Shown: positions 24,347 to 34,640 of the stretch, piece after piece
Numbering within the stretch: position 1 is the stretch's first letter
How the letters are laid out: every line of letters begins with the position of its first letter
DNA from: Idiomarinaceae bacterium HL-53
Lineage (GTDB): Bacteria; Pseudomonadota; Gammaproteobacteria; Enterobacterales; Alteromonadaceae
Direction: 5' to 3'
DNA length: 64,000 nt
NCBI GenBank assembly: GCA_001458075.1
Contig: LN899469.1
Location: 124,001-188,000 of the forward strand
Notes under the pieces: generated by a model
The model's input: the letters and a program-made list of their open reading frames with translations, nothing else
Databases searched by the model: none
Told to the model about the DNA's origin: nothing
Program-made: the position numbers and the translations under genes

Positions 24347-25534
24347 ATGTGGCATAAATTGCAAAAGCGAATGGGGTTTTTACTGCTCCTACCGCTATTC
24401 ATCGTATCGTTCTCAACGGTTGCAGCCGATTGGTATGAAACCCAGGGCTGGGCACCTATTATTAATGGCGACTTAGAGGCCGCGCGTGCCAAAGCAATAG
24501 AAAACGCGTTACGGCAGAGTTTAGATTTAGCCGGCGGCCAAGTGGAGAGCGTCGAAGAAGTTGTTGATGGTGTCATTACCGGTCAAACCATTCAATGGCG
24601 CAGCCGCAGTAGTATCGAACATGTAGAACTCGTTCGAGAACGCACCACGGGGCAACGCCATGAAGTGGTTCTACGCACCCTAGTTTCGCCGCAAGCAGCG
24701 CAATGCAGCGGTGCGCAATTGAAGCCGTCTGTGGTTCTCACAGCATTTGAAGTTGTCGACCCAAGCCAACTTCATTATGGGCAAATACAAGATCTCACCC
24801 AATCGAGCGCGTTCAGATTCTCTCGTTTACTGGGCCAACATAGCCGGAAATTACATTTAGAACATTTACTGCAAGCGCATCAAGGCACGGTATCTCGCCT
24901 ACGAGGAAGCGATAGCACAGAACTTTCCGAGTGGGCCCAACGTGTCGCCTTCGAACACGACGGCCAGTACGTAATTACCGGTGTTTTTCACGATTTAACT
25001 GCACAACCGGTGAGTGGTAAAAATCTACTATTTTGGCGCCATCCAAATTACGAACGCAACTTCGAACTCAGCCTCTATTTAATTGACGGCAATAATGGGG
25101 AAGTTGTGACGACGGCAAGTATTTCAGGCAAGGCGCCATGGCGTTTTGCCTACAATGAAGCGGTCGATGTTCGAGGTGAAGCATTTTGGCAAAGCCCATT
25201 TGGGGAGCAACTCGAATCACGCATGCGCGATGTGGTCTATGGCTTTGACCAAAAGCTTCAATGTGAACCACTGAAAGGCTTAGTGGTGAGAGCAAACGCG
25301 GATCAAGTCGCCATTAATCTTGGCACTCGCCATGCCATTACGGAGGGTGCTGAGGCGCAAATACTCCACCGTGGCGGATTCTTCGATGCGCAAGGCCATT
25401 ACCGGGAGCAATGGGTGGTCAATCCAAGCGAGTTTGTGGTTAGCCAAGTGCAACCGAGCGGTAGTATTCTGACAACGCAAGATAACGATGCCATCATGTC
25501 AATTCAAGTACGCGATATGGTGATCTTCAAATAG
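24347..25534 (+). CDS. flgT: Flagellar H-ring protein FlgT
   Basis: A 395-residue periplasmic protein of the H-ring, the extra ring that anchors the stator/basal body at the outer membrane in Vibrio-type flagella. The signal peptide (LLLLPLFIVSFSTVAA) precedes ADWYETQGWAPIINGDLEAA, the conserved FlgT_N start; the middle and C-terminal FlgT domains follow. The ATG at 24347 is preferred over a GTG 9 nt upstream because AAAGG then sits about 8 nt before it. It is divergent from flgP and convergent with the exonuclease gene. Confidence 0.93.
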   Translation: MWHKLQKRMGFLLLLPLFIVSFSTVAADWYETQGWAPIINGDLEAARAKAIENALRQSLDLAGGQVESVEEVVDGVITGQTIQWRSRSSIEHVELVRERTTGQRHEVVLRTLVSPQAAQCSGAQLKPSVVLTAFEVVDPSQLHYGQIQDLTQSSAFRFSRLLGQHSRKLHLEHLLQAHQGTVSRLRGSDSTELSEWAQRVAFEHDGQYVITGVFHDLTAQPVSGKNLLFWRHPNYERNFELSLYLIDGNNGEVVTTASISGKAPWRFAYNEAVDVRGEAFWQSPFGEQLESRMRDVVYGFDQKLQCEPLKGLVVRANADQVAINLGTRHAITEGAEAQILHRGGFFDAQGHYREQWVVNPSEFVVSQVQPSGSILTTQDNDAIMSIQVRDMVIFK

Positions 25535-25543
25535 AGAAAGGAT

Positions 25544-26158
25544 TCACTCGCCGCGTTTGAGTACGCGCGTTAGCTCACGTTCATTGGCGCCTGCCGCATG
25601 ATATTGCTGTGCGAGGAAAAGCTCCCCGCAAGCAATCGCGTCAGCAAGTGCATGATGTTGTGTATACGCGGGTAGTCGGTAACGCGCCCGACACGTCTCT
25701 AATTGAAGCGCATTCTGCGGCAGTACTTGTTGATTTGCTGATAGTTTCCGACGTTCCGCCCGCAACGTGTCATACCAACCGGCGGGTTGCCACACCAAGC
25801 CACGCTCCCGCATTACACGCGCCAGCAAGCCACGATCAAAAGCGGCATGGTGCGCAATCAAATAGGCTCCTTGCGTGGCCTCCGCCAGCGCTTTTAGTAC
25901 CTGCTCAATGCCATCGCCCTGTGCCAAGTCGGCAGAGGTCAGTTGATGAATTACAGCGCTTTGATTCAACGGTGTTGCTGATTTAATGACGCGATACTCG
26001 CCTTGCCCCACAGCCACAAACGGAGGTTCGACAAGCACCCAGCCAACACTCAGAAGTTCGGCAGTTCTTGGGTCTAGGCCATTACTTTCACAATCCACTG
26101 CAAGCCAGCGCGCCTTTCGCCAGTCACGGGTTTCCTTCGACCAAGGCCAACGTGCCAT
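25544..26158 (-). CDS. DEDD-family 3'-5' exonuclease (DnaQ/epsilon-like)
   Basis: A 204-residue RNase T/DnaQ-type exonuclease. The catalytic acidic residues are visible: D and E in AVDCESNGLDP, D in HHAAFDRGLL, and H/D in HHALADAIACGE. It is not the replicative epsilon subunit itself, which is longer and lies elsewhere. Its ATG abuts the stop of the cNMP/CBS/DUF294 gene (TAAATG), so the two are translated together. This gene pair commonly sits beside acetate symporter/kinase genes in marine gammaproteobacteria; its physiological substrate is unknown. Confidence 0.88.
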   Translation of the reverse strand: MARWPWSKETRDWRKARWLAVDCESNGLDPRTAELLSVGWVLVEPPFVAVGQGEYRVIKSATPLNQSAVIHQLTSADLAQGDGIEQVLKALAEATQGAYLIAHHAAFDRGLLARVMRERGLVWQPAGWYDTLRAERRKLSANQQVLPQNALQLETCRARYRLPAYTQHHALADAIACGELFLAQQYHAAGANERELTRVLKRGE

Positions 26159-27985
26159 TTAGAGTTGTCGCCCAAACTTTAAACCAACTGCTTGCTGAGC
26201 ATCTTTAATCACCCGAAAAGCGGCCTTCAACTGACGCCGTTGAAGCGTACTCAAGCGCTCCGGATCGATGGCATTCGAAGGTTGGCGATCATGGCTACGG
26301 TAGAGTTGAGAATGAATGCGTAAATGAACTAAGTATTGCCAGGCCTCAAGTAGATTTTGATTATCTTGAGTGGTGAGCCACTGGCTTCCTTTCAATTCTG
26401 TTAAACGCTCGGGAATTGACGCTACAGTGAGCTTTTCAGCAATGCTGTAAAGCCGCACGATGTCATTCACAATGGCAATACCATGCGTTTTCACGTTTAA
26501 GTATTCACCGGAGTCGTCATGCTTCGTTCTAAATCGATTAAAGAGGCCAAGCGGCACCGGTAGTGTCGCGATATGTCGCGCAATATTTGCCATGAACACA
26601 TCACTGCCTCCAATTTGCGCCACTTGCTGCCGATGCGCTTGATACAGACGCTGACTACCGTAAATAGCTCGACTATCAAAAAATATCATAGAATTTAAAA
26701 TAGCCTCCGGCGTTGGACTGCGCACCCACTGCCGAAACGTATCTTGCCACTCTAATGCCGTCATTCGCCACTTCGGATTCATCGCCATGACATTCCCAGG
26801 GCAAAGCGGCACACCGCACGCGGCTAACCCTTCGCATACGAATGTTGCAAGCTCGGAAAACCACTCACGTTGACTTTCGCTCACTTCATTGGCGAGCAAC
26901 AAGCCGTTATCTTGATCAGAGCCAAAGGTTTGGTCGAACCGCGCTTGAGAGCCAAAAGCTAACCACGCAAAGGCGGCCGGTGCACTACCATGCGCTTGTT
27001 CGAAGAGCTGAATAAGCCGGCGCGTTAATGAGTCGGTAACAGAGGCCAATAATCGCCCAAGCGCCGCATTGTCTTTAATACGGCTACCAAACGTATGTAG
27101 GTATTCAGGGATTTTTTGTGCTTCGGCGACGAGTTGCTCGCGTGACTGTGCTTTACTCAATGCGTTGATCAAAAGCACCGGTTCACTCCGTTGCTGTTGC
27201 ATCAAATCTGTGACGGTAATAACACTCTTAACGCGGTCTTGGCTATCCAACACCGGCAAATGATGCACACTGAACTGGCCCATTACCGTAAGTGCATCAA
27301 ACAAACTTTGATATTCGTAAACGCTCGCCGGTGATGGCGTCATAACTGCGGTTACATGCGTATTCAGGTCGACGCCTTTTGCCACCACTCGCGTGCGTAG
27401 ATCACGATCGGTTAAAATACCTTTGAGTTGCTCATCTTCAACGATCAGAAGACTCGACACGCGCTCTTTAACCATTTCTTCGGCCGCTGCGCGAATACTA
27501 CTCTGCGGGCCGATAGTAACAGCGGCCCGCTGTAACACTTCTTGAATGGGTTTCATGGTCCAATCGACACTCTCTTGGGCATGCGCCTCGGACAGAAGAC
27601 GCTTCCCATGTGCCGATAAAAAATATTGCTCAAATGATTGGCTGCGCTGACGTAAGGCGTGAAAGCATTCGGCCTCCCAAGTCCAAACGATACCGTCTTG
27701 AACAACTTCAATACGATTACTGGCTTGCCGCCCGCTTAAAAGCGATGGAAAGCCAAATAGATCATCTTTCTCGAGTCGCGCAAGCACTTGCCCATCAGGC
27801 GTTACTAAATCGTATGTTCCGGTGCGGACCAAGTACAATAAGGACTTCCCGGAACGAACAATTTCTTCACGACTTTCACGACTCAGATACATCGCCTTCA
27901 TGTGTTTGAAAGCGTAGTCGAAATCCGCCTCTGACAATGCATCAAAAGGCGGAATTTCAGCTAATAAGTCGCGTTCAGAGGCCAC
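26159..27985 (-). CDS. cNMP-binding / CBS-pair / DUF294 nucleotidyltransferase-like protein
   Basis: A 608-residue cytosolic regulator-like protein. Domains in order: cyclic-nucleotide-binding fold (about 10-130), two CBS repeats (about 145-270; GILTDRDLRTRVV and VKSVITVTDLM) and a DUF294 nucleotidyltransferase-like domain with the GSQARFDQTFGSDQDN active-site-like motif. The DUF294 C-terminal helical domain completes it. The GlnD-like catalytic pattern suggests nucleotidyl transfer to a protein, but no target is known. It lies 3 nt after the S9 peptidase gene and directly before the exonuclease. Confidence 0.88.
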   Translation of the reverse strand: MASERDLLAEIPPFDALSEADFDYAFKHMKAMYLSRESREEIVRSGKSLLYLVRTGTYDLVTPDGQVLARLEKDDLFGFPSLLSGRQASNRIEVVQDGIVWTWEAECFHALRQRSQSFEQYFLSAHGKRLLSEAHAQESVDWTMKPIQEVLQRAAVTIGPQSSIRAAAEEMVKERVSSLLIVEDEQLKGILTDRDLRTRVVAKGVDLNTHVTAVMTPSPASVYEYQSLFDALTVMGQFSVHHLPVLDSQDRVKSVITVTDLMQQQRSEPVLLINALSKAQSREQLVAEAQKIPEYLHTFGSRIKDNAALGRLLASVTDSLTRRLIQLFEQAHGSAPAAFAWLAFGSQARFDQTFGSDQDNGLLLANEVSESQREWFSELATFVCEGLAACGVPLCPGNVMAMNPKWRMTALEWQDTFRQWVRSPTPEAILNSMIFFDSRAIYGSQRLYQAHRQQVAQIGGSDVFMANIARHIATLPVPLGLFNRFRTKHDDSGEYLNVKTHGIAIVNDIVRLYSIAEKLTVASIPERLTELKGSQWLTTQDNQNLLEAWQYLVHLRIHSQLYRSHDRQPSNAIDPERLSTLQRRQLKAAFRVIKDAQQAVGLKFGRQL

Positions 27986-27988
27986 CTA

Positions 27989-30157
27989 TTACTCACCTCC
28001 AGCTAGCTCTGACACACCCATGTGAAAGAGTGTGAAACTGTAAATGTCTGCATACTGCTCGATTGTTTTCGAGACCGGTGTACCTGCCCCATGCCCTGCA
28101 TTCGTTTCAATCCGAATCAACTGCGGTGTTTCATCGCTCGCTTTCGCTTGCAGTTCAGCTGCAAACTTAAAGGAATGAGCAGGCACCACGCGGTCATCGT
28201 GATCGCCAGTCGTGATCATTGTTGCAGGGTAGCGCACGCCTTCACGCACATTATGAACCGGCGAGTAACCCAGCAAATAATTGAACATTTCAGCGCTATC
28301 CTCTGCCGTACCGTAGTCGTAAGCCCAACCCGCACCCGCTGTAAAGGTGTGATAACGCAACATATCAAGTACACCTACTGCTGGTAATGCCACTGCGAAC
28401 AACTCTGGACGCTGTGTCATAACAGCACCTACCAGTAAACCGCCATTCGAGCCACCGCGCACGGCGAGTCGCTCAGAGGAAGTATAGTCTTCTGCAATCA
28501 GATATTCGGCGGCTGCAATAAAGTCATCAAATACGTTCTGCTTTTGTTGTTGCGTTCCCGCGTCGTGCCAAGCTTTACCATACTCACCACCGCCCCGCAG
28601 GTTAGCCACGGCATATACACCGCCCATTTCCAACCAGGCTGCGTTCGCAACACTAAAAGAAGGCGTTAAGCTGATGTTGAAGCCACCATAGCCGTACAAA
28701 ATCGTAGGATTTGAGCCATCTAACTCCAATCCTTTCTTGTAGGTAATAATCATCGGTACTTCAGTACCGTCTTTGGAGGTATAGAAAACTTGCTTCGATT
28801 CATAACCAGACGCGTCAAAATCGATCGCAGGTTCACGGTAAACACTTGATTCGCCAGAAGCAGGCTGATACGCGTAAATCGTTTGCGGCGTACTGTAGTT
28901 AGTAAATGTGTAATACAGGGTCTCGTCTTCTTTCTTGCCTGAAAACCCACCCACGCTGCCAACACCCGGCAGGCTCACAGTACGCACTTTCTCACCCGCA
29001 TAGTTGTATTGTTCAACTTGTGAGATGGCATCTACCATATACTCGGCGAAAATATATCCACCTCCGGTACCTGGGCTCAATACGTTCTCGGTTTCAGGAA
29101 TAAAGTCCTGCCACTCAGACGGCATCGGATTTGCTGCATCCACGGTCACCACTCGCTGGTTTGGTGCGTCTAAATTCGTCACCAAATACAGAGTCGATCC
29201 CCGCGTGTCTAATACATAGGTGTCCGAATCAGTGTGGTCTAGAATGGTCACGAGCTCCGCATCTGGGTTACTCAAGTCACGCATAAAGAGCTTATTACCC
29301 GACGTTGAATTGGCAGCCGAAATAAACAAGAACCGATTGTCTTCACTCACACTCGCGCCAACATAGCGGTGCTTATCGGCTTCAGTACCACCAAAGATAA
29401 CCGGATCGTCTGCTTGCGACGTGCCCAAGCGATGATAATAGAGTTTATGTTGGTCTGTTTTTGCCGAAAGCTCACTGCCTTCTGGCTTGTCGTAACTTGA
29501 ATAATAAAAACCCTCGTTACCTACCCAAGAGATACCGCTGAATTTGACATCTACAAGTGTTTCTTCAAGTTGCTCTTTAGTTTCTACATCGATCACGATA
29601 ATTTTTCGCCAGTCGCTTCCACCCTCTGAGATCGAATACGCTGCAATGGAGCCGTCTTCTGAAAACGTGAGTTGCGCCAGTGAGGTCGTCCCGTCTTCAC
29701 TAAACGTATTCGGATCTAGAAATACCTCGGGTTCGCCACCTTCTTTCTGACGATAAACAACGTATTGGTTTTGTAATCCATCATTGCGATAAAAGTACGT
29801 GTAATCGCCTTCTTTAAAAGGCGCACTTACTTTTTCATAGTTCCACATTGCCGTTAAGCGTGTCTCGATTTCTTCGCGATACGGAATGGTCTCTAAGTGA
29901 GCAAAAGTGACTTCATTTTGCGAGCGCACCCACGCCTCAGTTTCCGCACTCCGATCGTCTTCCAACCACCGATACGGATCGGCAACTTGGGTACCAAAAT
30001 ACGTATCGATGGTATCTCCTTGGTGCGTTGCCGGATAGGTGATGGGCGCGTATTCGTTCATATTCACTGCCTGTGTTTCCTCAGCGTTGTCATTGTTTGC
30101 TGGTGAGCAAGCGCTCACCAACCCAACAGCAACGGCTCCTAAAATAAACTTTTTCAT
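27989..30157 (-). CDS. S9A prolyl oligopeptidase, predicted lipoprotein
   Basis: A 722-residue serine peptidase. An N-terminal lipoprotein signal ends at VSAC (Cys about 17). The seven-bladed propeller covers about residues 90-440, followed by the alpha/beta-hydrolase domain with the nucleophile in [14 protein letters not shown], Asp in [12 protein letters not shown] and His near the C-terminus in ETNAGHGAG. It cleaves short peptides after proline. It is anchored to an envelope membrane (by its lipobox), unlike classical cytosolic enzymes. It is 12 nt after a second S9 peptidase and 3 nt before the DUF294 gene. Confidence 0.93.
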   Translation of the reverse strand: MKKFILGAVAVGLVSACSPANNDNAEETQAVNMNEYAPITYPATHQGDTIDTYFGTQVADPYRWLEDDRSAETEAWVRSQNEVTFAHLETIPYREEIETRLTAMWNYEKVSAPFKEGDYTYFYRNDGLQNQYVVYRQKEGGEPEVFLDPNTFSEDGTTSLAQLTFSEDGSIAAYSISEGGSDWRKIIVIDVETKEQLEETLVDVKFSGISWVGNEGFYYSSYDKPEGSELSAKTDQHKLYYHRLGTSQADDPVIFGGTEADKHRYVGASVSEDNRFLFISAANSTSGNKLFMRDLSNPDAELVTILDHTDSDTYVLDTRGSTLYLVTNLDAPNQRVVTVDAANPMPSEWQDFIPETENVLSPGTGGGYIFAEYMVDAISQVEQYNYAGEKVRTVSLPGVGSVGGFSGKKEDETLYYTFTNYSTPQTIYAYQPASGESSVYREPAIDFDASGYESKQVFYTSKDGTEVPMIITYKKGLELDGSNPTILYGYGGFNISLTPSFSVANAAWLEMGGVYAVANLRGGGEYGKAWHDAGTQQQKQNVFDDFIAAAEYLIAEDYTSSERLAVRGGSNGGLLVGAVMTQRPELFAVALPAVGVLDMLRYHTFTAGAGWAYDYGTAEDSAEMFNYLLGYSPVHNVREGVRYPATMITTGDHDDRVVPAHSFKFAAELQAKASDETPQLIRIETNAGHGAGTPVSKTIEQYADIYSFTLFHMGVSELAGGE

Positions 30158-30169
30158 TTCGTTTCCCTT

Positions 30170-32362
30170 CTATTCTTGTACTTGTTCAATGGGCTGTACG
30201 GGTGCTTCGAGTAAGTCGATAATAAACGCGTACTCTTGCGCAATCTCTTCTAGGCGTGAGAAGCGACCCGAAGATCCGCCATGTCCCGCTTCCATATTCG
30301 TTGTGAACAACAACGGATTGTTGTCTGTTTTCACATCTCTTAGCTTCGCAACCCATTTCGCCGGCTCAAAGTACTGCACTTGTGAGTCGTGTAATCCTGT
30401 GGTCACTAGTAACGCAGGATAATCCTGAGCCGATACTTGATCGTAAGGTGAATAAGACAACATATAGTCGTAATAAGGTTGATATTTGGGGTTACCCCAC
30501 TCATCAAACTCGTTCGTGGTGAGCGGAATCGATTCATCGAGCATGGTCGTCACAACGTCTACAAAAGGCACGTGGGCGATCATGCCGGCGTAGAGTTCAG
30601 GTGCCATATTGGCAACCGCCCCCATCAGCAAACCACCTGCGCTTCCACCCATTGCAACGACTTTCATTGGGTGAGCATATTTCTCTGCAACGAGGTACTC
30701 GGTAACGTCGATAAAGTCTGTGAATGTATTGATTTTGTTCAACATCTTCCCATCTTCATACCACTGACGGCCCATTTCTTGGCCACCGCGAATGTGGGCG
30801 ATTGCATACACAAAACCACGATCGACAAGGCTATATACCGTCGAGCGGAAATACGGATCGGAGGAAGAGCCGTAAGAGCCGTAGGCATACTGATAAAGTG
30901 GCGCAGTACCATCCTGTTCTACCGAGTGATGATAGAGCAGAGTGACCGGAATACGCGTACCGTCGTCCGCAGGCGCCCAAACGCGCTCCGTGACATATTG
31001 GCTCGGATCGAACTCTCCCTCAACCTCATCTTGTTTTAATACTTCTTGCTCACCTGTGGCCATGTTCAATGCATAGGTAATGGTTGGTGTTGTGAGAGAG
31101 CTATAGTTGTAACGGAGTTCCGCAGTGCTTTGCTCAACATTATTCGCAAACGACATCACATAAGCGGATTCTTCAGCGTCAATAAACACACTGTTGTCTA
31201 AATTGTCCCATGGCGCGACTCGGATGCGACGCAAACCATTACTGCGCTCATTAATGGCAAGATAGTTCGAGAAAACCTCAATACTTTGAATCATCACCTC
31301 AGGGTTATGCGGCACAACAGATTGCCATGCGTTCTTGTCGCCAAGCTGGTCTGCAGCTACACGCATCACTTGATAATTCGGTGCATTCCAGTCAGTCGTA
31401 ATAATAAAATCACCATCGAGATGGTCGGCGCTGTATAGGAAATCACGCTCACGTGGCGCAATCACTTGGAATTCACCGTTTGGTTCACTCGCAGGGAGTA
31501 CATGAATTTCACTCGACACAGTACTCTCGAGCTGAATCATCACGTACTCACCATCCGTCGAGTTACTCACCCACATGTAGAAGGTATTGTCTTGCTCTTC
31601 ATAGACCGTTTCCGCTTGCGCTGGGTCACTACCTAGCGTGTGCTTTTTCACACGAGTTGAGAGCAAAGTTTGAGGATCGTTCTCGATTACAAACAAGGTT
31701 TTATTATCATCGGCCCAAGCAATTGCCGAAGAGAGCCCAGAAAGTTGATCGTCTAACGACTCTCCAGTAGCAATATTGCGCACACGCAGTTCATATTGAC
31801 GCCGACCGTTGGTGTCAACCATATAAGCCACCCACTGTTGATCCGGGCTTACCCCCCAATTCCCCACAGAAAAATAATCATGCCCAGCAGCAAGTTCATT
31901 TACGTTCAGAACTATTTGCTCTTCACCACTTTCAAGGTGGGTACGCACGTAAATCGGATATTCTTGCCCTTCCTCATAACGTGTTACGTACCTATAGTCG
32001 CCTAATTCGTATGGCACGGACACATCGTTTTGCTTCACGCGACCAATCACTTCCGCAGTCACACGTTCGGTAAGCTCACTGTAGCGCTCACGATAGGCAT
32101 CGTAATAGTCATTTTCGGCTTCTAAATAAGCGAGAACTTCCGGATCTTCGCGGCTATCGTCGCGCAACCAATAGTATGGATCGACTCGATTACCTTGAGA
32201 CGACTCAACGGTATAGGGGCGCTGTTCGGCATCGGGCGCTGGAGGCAAAGAAGATGCGTCTGGAGATGATGGTTGTGAACAGCCCGCGAGTGCAAGCGCA
32301 AGTGCTAGTGCACTCCATATCGGAGCTGCTTGGTATGTTGTTTTTATATTTTTCACGTTCAA
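30170..32362 (-). CDS. S9 oligopeptidase B-like peptidase, predicted lipoprotein
   Basis: A 730-residue serine peptidase of the PtrB/prolyl-oligopeptidase family. The lipoprotein signal ends at LAGC (Cys about 28). The catalytic Ser lies in VAMGGSAGGLLMGAVAN, with His in NMEAGHGGSSGRF near the C-terminus; a beta-propeller precedes the hydrolase domain. The family cuts peptides after basic residues. It heads an apparent operon with the next S9 peptidase, the DUF294 protein and the exonuclease. The pairing suggests peptide scavenging, a common trait of protein-degrading marine bacteria. Confidence 0.92.
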   Translation of the reverse strand: MNVKNIKTTYQAAPIWSALALALALAGCSQPSSPDASSLPPAPDAEQRPYTVESSQGNRVDPYYWLRDDSREDPEVLAYLEAENDYYDAYRERYSELTERVTAEVIGRVKQNDVSVPYELGDYRYVTRYEEGQEYPIYVRTHLESGEEQIVLNVNELAAGHDYFSVGNWGVSPDQQWVAYMVDTNGRRQYELRVRNIATGESLDDQLSGLSSAIAWADDNKTLFVIENDPQTLLSTRVKKHTLGSDPAQAETVYEEQDNTFYMWVSNSTDGEYVMIQLESTVSSEIHVLPASEPNGEFQVIAPRERDFLYSADHLDGDFIITTDWNAPNYQVMRVAADQLGDKNAWQSVVPHNPEVMIQSIEVFSNYLAINERSNGLRRIRVAPWDNLDNSVFIDAEESAYVMSFANNVEQSTAELRYNYSSLTTPTITYALNMATGEQEVLKQDEVEGEFDPSQYVTERVWAPADDGTRIPVTLLYHHSVEQDGTAPLYQYAYGSYGSSSDPYFRSTVYSLVDRGFVYAIAHIRGGQEMGRQWYEDGKMLNKINTFTDFIDVTEYLVAEKYAHPMKVVAMGGSAGGLLMGAVANMAPELYAGMIAHVPFVDVVTTMLDESIPLTTNEFDEWGNPKYQPYYDYMLSYSPYDQVSAQDYPALLVTTGLHDSQVQYFEPAKWVAKLRDVKTDNNPLLFTTNMEAGHGGSSGRFSRLEEIAQEYAFIIDLLEAPVQPIEQVQE

Positions 32363-32436
32363 GTTCCTGCTGTTGATGAATACGGTTAGCCTATCCTAAC
32401 TACAGAATCAAGCAAGTGGCGGACACATGAACTAAC

Positions 32437-32474
32437 AAAAAAATGCTGCTAACGACGGGGCTAGCAGCATTTTT
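32437..32474 (-). terminator. Intrinsic terminator after the symporter gene
   Basis: Arms ATGCTGCTA (32443-32451) and TAGCAGCAT (32462-32470) flank a 10-nt loop. On the minus strand seven Ts follow the hairpin; on the plus strand there are four to five. It ends the symporter transcript and could also shield the downstream peptidase operon. Confidence 0.88.
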
Positions 32475-32500
32475 ACGTTTCTCAATTCACTTTGGAAAGA

Positions 32501-34207
32501 TTAATGGCTAGTCGCAGCGCCAGAACCTTTCGGATAACGAATTGATTCCACCATTTCCTGAATGTCAGCAGGTGCGTCTTTGGTAAACTTCAGTACTACA
32601 TTAGCAACAATGAAGTTAAGAACCATCCCCAAGGTACCGATGCCTTCCGGACTAATACCGAACCACCAATGCTCTGGGTTATCTACCGCAGGATTAATGA
32701 AGCGGAAGTACACGATGTAACTCAACGTGAATACGATACCCACAACCATACCTGCAATGGCACCGGTGCTATTCATGCGTTTGTGGAATATGCCCATAAT
32801 TATTGCGGGGAAGAAGGAGGAAGCAGCTAAGCCGAAGGCAAAGGCGACCACCTGCGCCACAAAGCCGGGTGGGTTGATACCAAACCACGCCCCAATTACC
32901 ACCGCAACAAGGGCAGCAAGCCGCGCCGAGAGCAGTTCTTGCTTATCGGTAATGTTTGGCATCAAGGTTCGCTTCATCAGGTCATGAGACACCGAGCTCG
33001 AAATAACCAACAGCAAACCCGCGGAAGTTGAAAGCGCCGCAGCAACACCGCCGGCAGCGACCAGTGCAACTACCCAATTCGGTAAGTTTGCAATTTCTGG
33101 GCTCGCAAGCACGATAATATCGGCGTCGACACGCATTTCATTCCGCTCATCTTTCGAATAGAACATGCGACCGTCTTCGTTTTGGTCATTCCATTCAATC
33201 AGACCGGTTTTCTCCCAGTTCGTAACCCATGAAGGCGCATTTTCATATTCTACGCCGGCTAAATCTTGGCCATTAAGCGTATTCAAAATGTTCACCTTCG
33301 TAATCGAGCCAATCGCAGGTGCCGTTGTATACACCACCGCGATGAACACCAACGCCCAACCGCCTGAACGACGCGCGTCACGGACTTTTGGTACCGTGAA
33401 GAAACGAATAATAACGTGTGGTAAGCCTGCAGTTCCCACCATCAGCGCCATGGTAATCGCGAATACATCAATCTTCGATTTCGTGCCTTCCGTGTAGGCC
33501 GAGAACCCGAGTTGTTGCGAGAGACCGTCTAAACGCTCAAGCAAGTAAGCACCCGAACCGTCTGCTAACGTGGCACCGAAGCCGGTTTGAGGCAATACAT
33601 GACCTGTCATTTGGAGGGTAATAAATACCGCAGGTACGGTATAAGCAAACGCGAGCACACAGTACTGCGCCACTTGGGTATAAGTGATTCCTTTCATACC
33701 GCCCAGTAACGTATAGAAATAGACGAGTGCCATACCAATCAGCACGCCGGTTGTAATCTCTACCTCCAGGAAGCGACTGAAAACCACGCCAACACCACGC
33801 ATTTGGCCAGCAATATAGGTGAATGAAACCAAGATGGCACAAATCACCGCCACGGTCCGTGCCGTTTGCGAGTAATAGCGATCGCCGATGAAGTCTGGCA
33901 CCGTAAATTTACCAAACTTTCTCAAATAAGGCGCAAGACAGAGCGCTAAGAGTACATAGCCGCCGGTCCAACCCATCAAGTACACGCTTCCGTCGTACCC
34001 TAGAATTGAAATCAAGCCTGCCATTGAAATAAAGGAAGCCGCTGACATCCAGTCCGCTGCCGTTGCCATGCCATTCGCTACAGGAGGAACACCGCCGCCA
34101 GCCACGTAAAAATCGTTTGTTGAACCTGCACGCGCCCATATCGCAATACCAATATAGAGTGCGAACGAGAGGCCCACGACAATAAATGTGAGTGTTTTAA
34201 TATCCAT
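32501..34207 (-). CDS. actP: Sodium:solute (acetate-type) symporter, VC_2705 subfamily
   Basis: A 568-residue inner-membrane transporter of the SSS family with about 13 membrane segments. Recognisable stretches are FYVAGGGVPPVANGMATAAD, DWMSAASFISMAGLI and RYYSQTARTVAVICA. The VC_2705 subfamily pairs with a DUF4212 small protein, present here 4 nt upstream, and is genomically linked to acs and CrbS-type kinases. Acetate (or a related short acid) uptake with Na+ is therefore the likely role; substrate is inferred, not read from sequence. The symbol actP follows general usage. Confidence 0.85.
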   Translation of the reverse strand: MDIKTLTFIVVGLSFALYIGIAIWARAGSTNDFYVAGGGVPPVANGMATAADWMSAASFISMAGLISILGYDGSVYLMGWTGGYVLLALCLAPYLRKFGKFTVPDFIGDRYYSQTARTVAVICAILVSFTYIAGQMRGVGVVFSRFLEVEITTGVLIGMALVYFYTLLGGMKGITYTQVAQYCVLAFAYTVPAVFITLQMTGHVLPQTGFGATLADGSGAYLLERLDGLSQQLGFSAYTEGTKSKIDVFAITMALMVGTAGLPHVIIRFFTVPKVRDARRSGGWALVFIAVVYTTAPAIGSITKVNILNTLNGQDLAGVEYENAPSWVTNWEKTGLIEWNDQNEDGRMFYSKDERNEMRVDADIIVLASPEIANLPNWVVALVAAGGVAAALSTSAGLLLVISSSVSHDLMKRTLMPNITDKQELLSARLAALVAVVIGAWFGINPPGFVAQVVAFAFGLAASSFFPAIIMGIFHKRMNSTGAIAGMVVGIVFTLSYIVYFRFINPAVDNPEHWWFGISPEGIGTLGMVLNFIVANVVLKFTKDAPADIQEMVESIRYPKGSGAATSH

Positions 34208-34211
34208 CGTC

Positions 34212-34478
34212 TTACTCCTCGTCCACTTTATATTTGCGATCGAGCTTATTCATTTGCGCAATGTAAATGAAAATAAGGACGATGAACGTGTATATCGCGC
34301 CTTGTTGAGCAAACCAAAATCCCAGCTTAAAGCCAAAGAATGTGATGTGGTTCAAGACGTCGACCAGAATAATTCCGAAGCCAAATGAAACTAAAAACCA
34401 CACACTCAAGAGCTTTAACATGAGTGCAAGGTTCTCCTTCCAATAGGCTTTGGCATGAGCTTCTGATTCAAATGCCAT
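34212..34478 (-). CDS. DUF4212 small subunit of sodium:solute symporter
   Basis: An 88-residue inner-membrane protein with two membrane segments (about residues 20-42 and 55-78) and the family pattern AYWKENLALMLKLLSVWFLV and FWFAQQGAIYTFIVLIFIY. It is always found next to VC_2705-type symporters and is thought to be an accessory subunit. The ATG at 34478 is preceded by GGAGGA. It starts the symporter operon; the upstream region carries a motif shared with acs. Confidence 0.92.
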   Translation of the reverse strand: MAFESEAHAKAYWKENLALMLKLLSVWFLVSFGFGIILVDVLNHITFFGFKLGFWFAQQGAIYTFIVLIFIYIAQMNKLDRKYKVDEE

Positions 34479-34563
34479 AATGTCCTCCTGTGAGGGGTTG
34501 TTGTTCGTGTTGTTGTTTTTTTCACCGCTACAGTATTGTTGGCTTTATATCGAACGGAAATTG

Positions 34564-34576
34564 GACTTTGGTCGAA
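34564..34576 (+). promoter_or_regulatory. Candidate CrbR-type operator upstream of symporter and kinase genes
   Basis: GACTTTGGTCGAA lies in the divergent promoter region of the DUF4212/symporter and kinase genes. It matches GACTATGGTCTAA upstream of acs at 11 of 13 positions, in the same orientation relative to the leftward gene and at a similar distance (86 versus 63 nt from the start codon). The regulator is inferred from the adjacent CrbS/CrbR-like genes. Confidence 0.45.
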
Positions 34577-34640
34577 TACCCTCGCTAGGGGGCATTTATG
34601 GTATGTTGAGGTTGCCTTTATTTTTTAGTTGAGTGCTTTT

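Noticed and set aside
30479-31039. 186-codon plus-strand frame antisense to the S9 peptidase
   Set aside because: It lies entirely within a gene with clear catalytic motifs and shows no domain or signal of its own.
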